The notes beneath the pieces were generated by a model, which was not told the origin of the DNA, searched no databases, and was given only the letters and a program-made list of their open reading frames with translations. A stretch of DNA of 17,263 nucleotides from Candidatus Parcubacteria bacterium (GTDB lineage: Bacteria; Patescibacteriota; Minisyncoccia; Minisyncoccales; PEYH01), in contig JAPLYH010000021.1 in assembly GCA_026395615.1 (NCBI GenBank), positions 1 to 17,263 on the forward strand. Reading direction: 5' to 3'. Position numbers and translations under genes: made by a program. This document shows positions 1 through 5,977 of the stretch, piece by piece; the stretch's first letter is position 1; every line of letters begins with the position of its first letter.

Positions 1-485
1 TCTTCTAAAAGCTCACTATTCCGAGAATAATCTATTTTATGTTCTATTCCTGAAAGTTTCAAATCTCCATCAAGCCCGGATTCTTCTTTCAGTTCTCTTT
101 TCGCAGTTTCTAAAACCGTCTCTCCCCATTTTATTTTCCCGGAGATAAAACCAAAAAAGCCATAATACGGTTGCTTCAAGCGCTGTTGCATCAAATATTG
201 TTTCTGGTTATCTTTAGTACAAACAACTACTACTCCTAGCTTTGCCTGCCTTTCTATTTTTGTTTTTCCAGAATCAACGTCTAGTCTATTGGCATATTCC
301 TTGCCAATAATAGTAAGAGAGTATAGTCCATCATCATCTTTTGCTATCAACTTTTCTTCTAATAATCTGTTTATGTGAAAAGAAAAATGGTCATTAGATA
401 TATTATTGATATTCAATTCTGAAAACCTCAGTTTTTCACTGAATAAAAGTTGTTTTAAAATTTCGTGTTGGATATCGTGCATCAT
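1..485 (-). CDS. Winged-helix/Nudix hydrolase domain protein (partial, 3' end outside window)
   Basis: This minus-strand frame is open from ATG at 485 to the window edge, giving about 161 residues without a stop. Residues 116-138 carry a perfect Nudix box (G-x5-E-x7-REL-x-EE-x-GL, in the segment GKIKWGETVLETAKRELK followed by EESGL). It binds the divalent metal in enzymes that cleave nucleoside diphosphates linked to another group. Residues 1 to about 70 look like a winged helix (EILKQLLFSEKLRFSELN, then HFSFHINRLLEEKLI and DDDGLYSLTIIGKEYA), as in DNA-binding regulators. The domain order is opposite to the NrtR regulators, which have Nudix first. A promoter and a perfect palindrome lie just upstream, which suggests autoregulation, but this is inference. 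The substrate is unknown. Two ATGs are adjacent (485 and 482) and no Shine-Dalgarno sequence helps choose between them. Confidence 0.85.
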   Translation of the reverse strand, partial: MMHDIQHEILKQLLFSEKLRFSELNINNISNDHFSFHINRLLEEKLIAKDDDGLYSLTIIGKEYANRLDVDSGKTKIERQAKLGVVVVCTKDNQKQYLMQQRLKQPYYGFFGFISGKIKWGETVLETAKRELKEESGLDGDLKLSGIEHKIDYSRNSELLE

Positions 486-508
486 AAATAAGAATTTAAT
501 TTTCTTTT

Positions 509-537
509 ATGCTAGTAAGTAATCAAAATATTGTCTA
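509..537 (-). promoter_or_regulatory. Predicted sigma70-type promoter of the winged-helix/Nudix gene
   Basis: On the minus strand a -35 box TAGACA (537-532) is followed after exactly 17 bases by a -10 box TAGCAT (514-509). This puts the transcription start near 502, giving a short leader of about 17 bases to the ATG at 485. The -35 box matches the consensus in 5 of 6 positions and the -10 box in 4 of 6. The palindrome at 536-555 overlaps its upstream edge. Confidence 0.45.
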
Positions 538-555
538 GTGAAGTTGACTTCACTA
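536..555. promoter_or_regulatory. Perfect 20-bp palindrome, candidate operator
   Basis: The sequence TAGTGAAGTTGACTTCACTA consists of two perfect 9-base inverted arms around a 2-base centre. It overlaps the first two bases of the predicted -35 box of the winged-helix/Nudix gene, the position expected for a repressor site. The encoded protein has a putative DNA-binding domain, so autorepression is the simplest guess. It also lies 60 to 80 bases beyond the stop codon of the EamA gene and could form a hairpin there. No U-run follows on either strand, so a terminator is less likely. Confidence 0.5.
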
Positions 556-617
556 AATTCAAAAAGATTATCATTAGAACTCTTTGAATGTTTTTGTTTA
601 ATTTCTCGGCTACTTGA

Positions 618-1043
618 TTATTTCAAAGTTATGATAATGGCACCAATAATCATAAAAATAGCGCCTATAACCGTTTTCAAGCCGAGATATTCGCCGAGAA
701 AAAGAGCTGCGAGGATTATAACAAAAACAAAACTAAGACGGTCTATAGCTACAACTTTTGTCGCTAAACCGGTTTTCAAGGCTAAAAAATAAAAAAGCCA
801 AGAAAGCGCGCCAGCTATACCGGCTAAAATAATCAGTAGCCAATCCTTAGAATTAAATGATTTCAAAGAAAAACCCTGAAATTTTTTCAGAAAAAAACTA
901 ACCAAAATTAAAAAGACGGCCATAATAATAGACCTGATAGTAGTGGCTAGAGTAGAGTCAATACTCTTCAACCCCATCTTCGCAAAAATCGCTACTAAAG
1001 CCGCTGTTATCGCTGAAAGAAAAGCAAAGATTAACCAAATCAT
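618..1043 (-). CDS. EamA/DMT-superfamily transporter, single-domain form
   Basis: The 141-residue protein is almost entirely membrane-embedded, with five hydrophobic segments near residues 2-20, 31-51, 67-88, 97-117 and 123-140. The pattern fits one EamA unit of the drug/metabolite transporter superfamily: an early Lys-Met-Gly-Leu after helix 1, an Ala/Gly-rich third helix ending in FYFLALKTG, and LFLGEYLGLKTVIGAIFMI at the end. Most family members have two such units and about 300 residues. Single-unit members are known and are expected to work as dimers. The substrate cannot be told. The start lies 2 bases after the stop of the 108-residue ORF, so the genes are probably co-transcribed. There is no own promoter or Shine-Dalgarno sequence of note. 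Confidence 0.85.
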   Translation of the reverse strand: MIWLIFAFLSAITAALVAIFAKMGLKSIDSTLATTIRSIIMAVFLILVSFFLKKFQGFSLKSFNSKDWLLIILAGIAGALSWLFYFLALKTGLATKVVAIDRLSFVFVIILAALFLGEYLGLKTVIGAIFMIIGAIIITLK

Positions 1044-1045
1044 AA

Positions 1046-1372
1046 TTATTTTAACGAGTAATAATTATCACCTGCAAAAATCATCTGCCCAGATTCTATA
1101 TCTTCATCTCTTACAGAAAGTATTGGAACAATTCTACTTATCATTACCTCAAAATTAAACCCACCATTTACTGCTTCCAAAAAGGTTTTTCCATGAGTCC
1201 ATAAATAAAGAAATTTTTCCGGCGCAAGAAGGACAAAATTATTTCCTCCTTTCGCTCCATTAACTACTTTAGCTCCTAAATCCAACCATATCTCCTCATT
1301 CTCTCCGCCATAACAAAGGGTTTGGTAAACATAACCTAAATTAAGAGGTTTCTGAGATATATCATAACTCAT
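1046..1372 (-). CDS. Hypothetical protein, possible C-terminal half of a caspase-like (clan CD) fold
   Basis: This 108-residue soluble ORF is not recognised with certainty. It starts by a 4-base ATGA overlap with the ORF upstream. Near residues 12-23 a hydrophobic strand leads into a cysteine followed by Tyr-Gly-Gly (LGYVYQTLCYGG). This resembles the strand-then-Cys-Gly arrangement of clan CD cysteine peptidases. A segment IWLDLGAKVVNGAKGGNNF follows, and then PEKFLYLWTHGKTFLEAV. The frame is open upstream of the ATG into a slippery heptamer, so it may be expressed as an extension of the upstream ORF. Function is unknown, and the peptidase idea is weak because no His-Gly pair is seen at the expected place. 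Confidence 0.6.
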   Translation of the reverse strand: MSYDISQKPLNLGYVYQTLCYGGENEEIWLDLGAKVVNGAKGGNNFVLLAPEKFLYLWTHGKTFLEAVNGGFNFEVMISRIVPILSVRDEDIESGQMIFAGDNYYSLK

Positions 1373-1830
1373 ATATTTAAAAGAATATCTATTATCTTCC
1401 CCTCGTCATTAAGGGAAACTAGAGTTTCTTTAAAATTATTGTAAGATGCTTTTTCATCAGTAAGTATTACCACTTTCCCATATCCTTTAGCTGCACTTTT
1501 AAAACGTCCGGCAAGATAATCCTCACCATAACTATCAATCACCTCCGCCAAGTTTTTACCATTTAAATCTCTTTTATTGACTTTAAATATAAAAGAGAAA
1601 AAAATATCGGCTAAATTTTTATATTTTTCATAATATTTCTCCATTTCACTTGACACGCCGAAATCATTTTCGATTACAATCAAAAGCGTCCTCTCTCTCA
1701 GGCTTGTAGCAAATTTTACTTCAGCTAAAAGATTATTCAAGCGCCAAAAAAATGCTCCTCCAACCAAAAAAACCAAAATAACAATTAAAATAATTTTCCG
1801 TTTATTTTTCCAAGGAGAAATAAGTTTCAT
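1369..1830 (-). CDS. Hypothetical membrane-anchored protein upstream of and overlapping the 108-residue ORF
   Basis: The 153-residue protein begins with a basic stretch (residues 1-12, KLISPWKNKRK) and one hydrophobic segment at about 13-29. It looks like a signal anchor with the rest outside the membrane. The exported part alternates predicted strands and helices: ERTLLIVIENDFG near residue 46, GYGKVVILTDEKAS near 115, and KIIDILLNI at the extreme C-terminus. The last strand ends abruptly at a TGA two codons after the heptamer T TTA AAT (1381-1375). A -1 slip there would continue into the next ORF for a total of about 260 residues. No Shine-Dalgarno sequence at useful spacing is seen (AGGA lies only 2 bases before the ATG). 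No family was recognised. Confidence 0.65.
   Translation of the reverse strand: MKLISPWKNKRKIILIVILVFLVGGAFFWRLNNLLAEVKFATSLRERTLLIVIENDFGVSSEMEKYYEKYKNLADIFFSFIFKVNKRDLNGKNLAEVIDSYGEDYLAGRFKSAAKGYGKVVILTDEKASYNNFKETLVSLNDEGKIIDILLNI
1375..1381 (-). other. Slippery heptamer T TTA AAT at the junction of two overlapping ORFs
   Basis: Read in the frame of the 153-residue ORF, the sequence has the form X-XXY-YYZ. It stands directly before the last codon (ATA) and the TGA stop. After a -1 slip the ribosome would enter exactly the frame of the 108-residue ORF. Whether this site is used is not known, and in AT-rich DNA such heptamers also arise by chance. Confidence 0.35.
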
Positions 1831-1864
1831 ATCCTGCTATTTTACCAAGAAATCGCCTAGTTTA

Positions 1865-3169
1865 CTATTTTCTTAGTTCGCTTTTATAGACTTCACTCCT
1901 TCCCCCATCTCCATCTTTTAACACCGAATAAGAAGGAACCTCAAAAACCTCTAATCTTGAATCAAGAAAATCGGAAAAAACAAGAAGTTTGCCATCCGGC
2001 GAAACATCAAGGGCAGTCGGCTGATTTCCGCCAATAATTGCATCAAGCATTGTCCCGTTTTCTGTATCAAAAAGAAGAACCGACCCCCATTCCGGGCCTG
2101 GAATATAATAATTGCCGGATGAATTGTTTATACCCCGACAGGAAACAAAAAGAATTTTTTTATCTGGACTAAGAACAATTGTATTAGGGTTATGATCTGT
2201 ATTAACAAATTTTTTAACCTCGTCATTTTTCAAAAAAACTTGGAAAATAGCGCTTTTCCCCATATCCGAGATATAAAGCACCTCCTTTTCTTCATCAGCC
2301 GCAATACCTCTCATCGCTCCACCACTTTTATAAATAACCTTTCCCTTGCCTGTTTTTAAATCAATTTTTTCAATCTCGCCCTTATCAAAACCAGCCACAT
2401 AAAGATAATTTCCATCTTTTGTCGCGTAAAGTCCGCGCGGAGTTTTTATGGTGGGTATCCGACGAATCAATTTTCCCTCTTCAAGATTAATCTCTGAAAC
2501 ATCATTCCCTGACCAATTAGAAGCAAAGAGGGTTTTTCCATCTGCAGAAAGCTCTAAAATTTTTGTCCAAGCGCTTCCTGTATTAAAAACTCGTAAAACC
2601 TTTTTTGAATTTTTATCAATTTCAAAAACTTGAGCCGTTTCCATCTGGCTAACATAAGCTTTATTGCCATCAAGAGAAAATATTATTTCAACGCCTCCTC
2701 CATCAGCCAAATTGATATCTGCTACTTTATCGCCAGTCAAAGAATCGAAAATACTAACGCCTCTTTTTTTATTCAAAAGCAATGTCGTCCAAATTTCCTT
2801 GCCATCAGCAGTAAAAACTGTCGCTTTTGGCGAAGGCACGGATACAATATTAAAAAGATGATGCACAAGCTGACCCACTGGGTCAATAAGTATAGATATT
2901 TTTTTAGTTTGCTGAATATTATCTGTTGATGGTTTTATGGCCGGCTGAGAATTGTCAACAAGCTCTGTTTCTGAACTTGTTGAATCAACGATTCCCAATT
3001 CTTCTGGATTAACAATTGTTTTGTTTATCGCTGCTTCATCTAATATCATTGCTTTATCAAAATTAAAACTTTTATTATTTAAAATTAAACCGTAAAAAAT
3101 ACAAAAAATAATTGCAATTCCAATAATCACATTGTAAATTACCCAAATCTTTTTGCCTTTTATATCCAT
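1865..3169 (-). CDS. Membrane-anchored YVTN/YncE-type seven-bladed beta-propeller protein
   Basis: The 434-residue protein has one N-terminal membrane helix (residues 8-30) and a low-complexity linker to about residue 95. A repeat domain runs from about 110 to 425. Seven repeats share a D-G-K or similar turn followed by a strand of the YVTN kind: TADGKEIWTTLL, SLDGNKAYVSQ, SADGKTLFASNW, TKDGNYLYVAGF, DEEKEVLYISDM, SPDKKILFVSCRG and SPDGKLLVFSDF. Such propellers are usually cell-surface binding or scaffold proteins; lactonase activity in some relatives cannot be claimed here. The helix and linker suggest that the propeller is displayed outside the cell. It is the first gene of the cluster that runs down to the EamA gene, 34 bases before the next ORF. 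It starts just after the tRNA terminator. Confidence 0.85.
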   Translation of the reverse strand: MDIKGKKIWVIYNVIIGIAIIFCIFYGLILNNKSFNFDKAMILDEAAINKTIVNPEELGIVDSTSSETELVDNSQPAIKPSTDNIQQTKKISILIDPVGQLVHHLFNIVSVPSPKATVFTADGKEIWTTLLLNKKRGVSIFDSLTGDKVADINLADGGGVEIIFSLDGNKAYVSQMETAQVFEIDKNSKKVLRVFNTGSAWTKILELSADGKTLFASNWSGNDVSEINLEEGKLIRRIPTIKTPRGLYATKDGNYLYVAGFDKGEIEKIDLKTGKGKVIYKSGGAMRGIAADEEKEVLYISDMGKSAIFQVFLKNDEVKKFVNTDHNPNTIVLSPDKKILFVSCRGINNSSGNYYIPGPEWGSVLLFDTENGTMLDAIIGGNQPTALDVSPDGKLLVFSDFLDSRLEVFEVPSYSVLKDGDGGRSEVYKSELRK

Positions 3170-3183
3170 ACTCTTTTACTTTA

Positions 3184-3215
3184 CCAAAAAACCCTTTATT
3201 TACAAGGGTTTTTGG
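3184..3215 (-). terminator. Intrinsic terminator of the tRNA-Arg/tRNA-His unit
   Basis: An inverted repeat pairs 3184-3196 with 3204-3215 (one bulged base), with a 7-base loop. In the minus-strand transcript the stem ends in a run of six U. It stands 7 bases past the 3' end of tRNA-His and before the propeller gene. Confidence 0.7.
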
Positions 3216-3221
3216 AATTTT

Positions 3222-3296
3222 GGTGACCGAAGGGACTCGAACCCTCAGCCTTCTCGGCCACAGCGAGACGCTCTAACCAGTTGAGCTACGGCCACC
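3222..3296 (-). tRNA. tRNA-His (anticodon GTG)
   Basis: The minus strand folds into a full cloverleaf. The acceptor stem is GTGGCCG/CGGTCAC with one G-U pair, followed by T8-A9. The D stem is GCTC/GAGC, the anticodon stem TCTCG/CGAGA, and the loop CTGTGGC gives anticodon GTG. The T stem is GAGGG/CCCTT with loop TTCGAGT. An extra 5' G (position -1) stands opposite C73, the hallmark of bacterial tRNA-His, so the 5' end is set at 3296. The 3' CCA is not encoded. It lies 3 bases after tRNA-Arg. Confidence 0.95.
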
Positions 3297-3299
3297 GTG

Positions 3300-3371
3300 T
3301 GCCCTCGATAGGAATCGGACCTATATCTAGGCCTTAGAAGGGCCCTATTCTATCCATTGAACTACGAGGGC
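3300..3371 (-). tRNA. tRNA-Arg (anticodon TCT)
   Basis: The acceptor stem GCCCTCG/CGAGGGC is perfect and is followed by T8-A9. The D stem is GTTC/GAAT. The anticodon stem GGGCC/GGCCT holds loop CTTCTAA, giving anticodon TCT, which reads AGA. The T stem is ATAGG/CCTAT. The T loop reads TCCGATT, so position 55 is C in place of the near-universal T (pseudouridine). Position 73 is A and CCA is not encoded. Confidence 0.93.
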
Positions 3372-3396
3372 TAACGTTCGCACTATACAATTTCAC

Positions 3397-3425
3397 ACTA
3401 TACAATAAAATCTATCTTAAATCAA
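3397..3425 (-). promoter_or_regulatory. Predicted promoter of the tRNA-Arg/tRNA-His unit
   Basis: The -35 box TTGATT (3425-3420) and -10 box TATAGT (3402-3397) are separated by 17 bases, with a start expected near 3390, about 19 bases before tRNA-Arg. A second copy of TTGTATAGTG, 15 bases further on, contains another possible -10 (3387-3382) but without a good -35. Confidence 0.5.
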
Positions 3426-3426
3426 C

Positions 3427-3446
3427 AAAAAATCCGCCGGGGCGGT
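3427..3446 (-). terminator. Intrinsic terminator at the end of the pilus locus
   Basis: On the minus strand the GC-rich hairpin CCGCC-CC-GGCGG (3445-3434) is followed by A and six T. It lies about 32 bases after the last stop codon of the locus (3478). The stem is short, probably 4 base pairs with a 4-base loop, but GC-rich in an AT-rich setting. Confidence 0.6.
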
Positions 3447-3477
3447 TAATTAAAATAATATAAAAAATTGTAACCGA

Positions 3478-3804
3478 TTATTTTTTTTCTTCTATATTTT
3501 TATGGAAAAACGGGTTGAAATAAATTTTTGAATCAGCATTATCAAAATTCACCTTCCTCTGCCGATAATTATCAAGAAATTGTTGATATAGTTTACTATC
3601 TAAGCTAATTTCCTGCGGTTTTGCTTCTGGATTGTGAGTAATTACTAAAAATCCATAATAATAAAAAATTACGCCTCCTATGAACAGGGATATAAAAAAT
3701 AAAGTTAAAAAACTTATAAACGCTCTTTGCCCTAAAAACCATAATATTCTCCTTAAGGCTTTCCTGATTTTCTCTGTGTTTATTTTAATATTAATTTTGG
3801 GCAT
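3478..3804 (-). CDS. Hypothetical single-pass membrane protein, last gene of the pilus locus
   Basis: The 108-residue protein has a basic N-terminus (residues 1-28, with KIRKALRRILWFL). One hydrophobic segment spans about 29-54, and a hydrophilic C-terminal half follows with no recognised fold. Its start overlaps the end of the PilO-like gene by 14 bases, so it is translated from the same message. In many Gram-negative pil operons PilP follows PilO. This protein occupies that slot and is anchored in the membrane, but it shows no lipobox and no clear similarity to PilP. A role in the PilM/N/O complex is an inference from position only. Confidence 0.7.
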   Translation of the reverse strand: MPKINIKINTEKIRKALRRILWFLGQRAFISFLTLFFISLFIGGVIFYYYGFLVITHNPEAKPQEISLDSKLYQQFLDNYRQRKVNFDNADSKIYFNPFFHKNIEEKK

Positions 3805-4363
3805 ACGCTTCTATTAATGAATTAATCTCAACATAATCTCCTACCGAAGATTGTACTTTCTGGTTCGTACTTTCCTCTATGTTTGATATGTCAAAACTGG
3901 TCTCTTTGATTAACCATCTGCTGTTTTCCATTTTTTCAAGAAAACTCATTATATCAATAAATTTACCCTTTCCTTCAATCCTAAAACTCATAAAATCCCA
4001 TTGTCCATTATCGCTTTTATGAAAATCAATCGGAGAAATTTTTAAAACAAGATTTAAATTCAATGCTTCTTCTTTGAAAAAATTAATAAAGCTAACCGGA
4101 ATTTCTGGGTCAATTAAAGATTCTTTCTGAAGCAAATCATCCATTTGGGAAAGACCCTCTTCATAAAACTTAAAATTATTTTCAAAATTCTCAAAGCTTT
4201 GCGACAAATATTCAATAGATGCTAATTCTTGCCGTCGAAGCGCCAATTCTTCCGAACTAGACACTATTGCCCTTAAAGATGGGGAAATGCAAAATAAAAA
4301 CAATAAAAACGTCACAAGAATTATAGAGAATATTGATATATATAATTGTTGCTTATAATTCAT
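3791..4363 (-). CDS. pilO: PilO-like type IV pilus alignment protein
   Basis: This 190-residue protein has one N-terminal membrane helix (about 9-29). A coiled-coil stretch at about 35-85 follows (SSEELALRRQELASIEYLSQ onward), and then an alpha/beta domain ending in a strand-rich part (FMSFRIEGKGKFIDIMSFLE near 125-145). This is the PilO architecture: the protein pairs with PilN in the inner membrane and links the pilus motor to the outside. The start codon overlaps the stop of the PilN-like gene by ATGA. Sequence similarity in this family is low, so the call rests largely on topology and gene order (PilM, PilN, PilO). Confidence 0.82.
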   Translation of the reverse strand: MNYKQQLYISIFSIILVTFLLFLFCISPSLRAIVSSSEELALRRQELASIEYLSQSFENFENNFKFYEEGLSQMDDLLQKESLIDPEIPVSFINFFKEEALNLNLVLKISPIDFHKSDNGQWDFMSFRIEGKGKFIDIMSFLEKMENSRWLIKETSFDISNIEESTNQKVQSSVGDYVEINSLIEAYAQN

Positions 4364-4887
4364 TTTGCTAATTTAAAGCTCACTCTAAAGGTTATATTAT
4401 TTGGCTCAAGCCAATCTGGCAGAACAAAATTAACATCTTTAAAATCCTCTTGGCTCCTCATTCTCTCCCGAAACTGATAAATCGAATCTATTGTCGGGGC
4501 ATAACAAGTAAAATTTATCTGCGAATTATCTGCTTGATACGAAAATCTTTCCAAATACATATTTTCAAGGAGTAATTGAGATATTCTTTCTAAAAAGTCG
4601 GTCATCGGGAACTGATTCTGATAAAAATTATTCAATCCCAATAGTGTAGAATTAACAGATTCTATTTTCCCTTGAAGGATATTAACTTTAATATTTTTCT
4701 CTTTTGCTTCGTTTACTAAAACATCTTGGATTTTTATTTGGTTGGCAATATAAAATTTTATAGATAGAAGTATAAAAACAAAACACAAAACCGAGGCAAT
4801 TATCAAAATCCCTAAAATCCAAATTAATTTAAGTTGTTTTTCCTGTCTGCGCTTTATTTTCTCAATTGGCGGCAATAAATTAATCAT
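4360..4887 (-). CDS. pilN: PilN-like type IV pilus assembly protein
   Basis: The 175-residue protein begins MINLLPP, the short cytoplasmic motif by which PilN docks into the groove of PilM. A membrane helix (about 22-44) follows. A coiled coil at about 45-80 leads to a ferredoxin-like domain at 90-170, including the typical region LLENMYLERFSYQADNSQIN then FTCYAPTIDSIYQF. It should sit in the inner membrane between cytoplasmic PilM and PilO. It overlaps the PilM stop by 8 bases and the PilO start by 4, so translation of the three is probably coupled. Confidence 0.9.
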   Translation of the reverse strand: MINLLPPIEKIKRRQEKQLKLIWILGILIIASVLCFVFILLSIKFYIANQIKIQDVLVNEAKEKNIKVNILQGKIESVNSTLLGLNNFYQNQFPMTDFLERISQLLLENMYLERFSYQADNSQINFTCYAPTIDSIYQFRERMRSQEDFKDVNFVLPDWLEPNNITFRVSFKLAK

Positions 4888-5977
4888 AAAGATCTTTTTT
4901 ATATCCTCTCAAAGCAAGCCCTATCGCTGTGGCAAAAGTAATTAATTCATCTTTGGATAAATCTTTGTTTAATTTCTCTTCCCAGGGAAGATTCGCCAAA
5001 GGATTGGCCCTCTGGACAATAAGTCCGGTTTTCTGGGATATATAACTGGCTAATCCCTTAATTTTTACTCCTCCTCCGCAGAAAATAAGTGTCTTGACTC
5101 TTCCAACAGGATTATTTGTTTCTTTCTGAGAAGAATGGGTCTGATAATAATCAATATGTTTATCAATCTCTTTTATAAAATCATCTATGGAAGGACGAAT
5201 TGCTTCAAAAATTCTTTTTGCTCTATTTCCTTTTTGTTGAAAACCGTACAATGACAGAGCCTTATGAGCTTCTTCTAAGCTTATTCCTAATTCTTTAGAT
5301 ATTACTGACTTTAAACTGTTAGTAGAAAATGGAATAAATGAAGTAAAGCGTAAAGAATCCCCGGCATAAACACTAAAATTAGTGGAAGTTGCCCCCATAT
5401 CTGCGATAAAAACCGGTTTATCGGTATATCCGCCTTTTATCAAAGCTCTTGCTGTGGCTTGAGATTCAGTTTCCATTGCAACTGGTATTAGCCCTGCATT
5501 ATAAATTGCCGTTATATACGGATCAATGGTTTTTTTAGGCAAAGCAGCCAACAGCACTTCCACATAATCCTTTTCACGACCGATTGGATTAACAATTTGT
5601 GAATCTAAATAAACCTTATCAATTGAAAATGGAATGTAATTTTCCGCCTCAAAAAGAACCGCCTCTTTTATTTCATATTTTGTCATTGACGGCATTCTTA
5701 ATAAACGAATAAACGATTTCTCTTCTGGCAAAGAGATAATCACTTGTCTTGTGTCCAATCCTTTAAGTTTTTCAGCTACTTTTTTAATAAAGTCCGCGAG
5801 TTTTTCCACATCCTTTACCTCTCCACCCTGAATTATGCCTTCCGGTAAAAGAGTTCCTTTAAATGCTCCCAACCTTAAATGCCCCCTGTGTTTTTTTAAG
5901 GAAACTGCTTTTAAAGATAAATCAGATATATCTAATCCGAAGGTTCCGGGATCTAAATTAAGTATGTCAAATTTCAT
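4880..5977 (-). CDS. pilM: PilM, actin-like cytoplasmic ATPase of the type IV pilus
   Basis: The 365-residue protein has the actin/FtsA-like nucleotide fold of PilM. The phosphate-1 region is GLDISDLSLKAVSL (near residue 14). The phosphate-2 region is FIADMGATSTNFSVYAG (near 190), and the adenosine region is FCGGGVKIKGLASYI (near 299). The ending NPLANLPW, with FATAIGLALRGY, is also typical. PilM binds the PilN N-terminus inside the cell and connects it to the PilB motor. The ATG at 5977 is chosen as the start because it overlaps the stop of the preceding gene by ATGA and because homologues start near this point. A TTG 15 bases upstream (5992) would add only five residues. GGGAAG upstream could be a weak Shine-Dalgarno sequence. 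Confidence 0.95.
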   Translation of the reverse strand: MKFDILNLDPGTFGLDISDLSLKAVSLKKHRGHLRLGAFKGTLLPEGIIQGGEVKDVEKLADFIKKVAEKLKGLDTRQVIISLPEEKSFIRLLRMPSMTKYEIKEAVLFEAENYIPFSIDKVYLDSQIVNPIGREKDYVEVLLAALPKKTIDPYITAIYNAGLIPVAMETESQATARALIKGGYTDKPVFIADMGATSTNFSVYAGDSLRFTSFIPFSTNSLKSVISKELGISLEEAHKALSLYGFQQKGNRAKRIFEAIRPSIDDFIKEIDKHIDYYQTHSSQKETNNPVGRVKTLIFCGGGVKIKGLASYISQKTGLIVQRANPLANLPWEEKLNKDLSKDELITFATAIGLALRGYKKDLYD

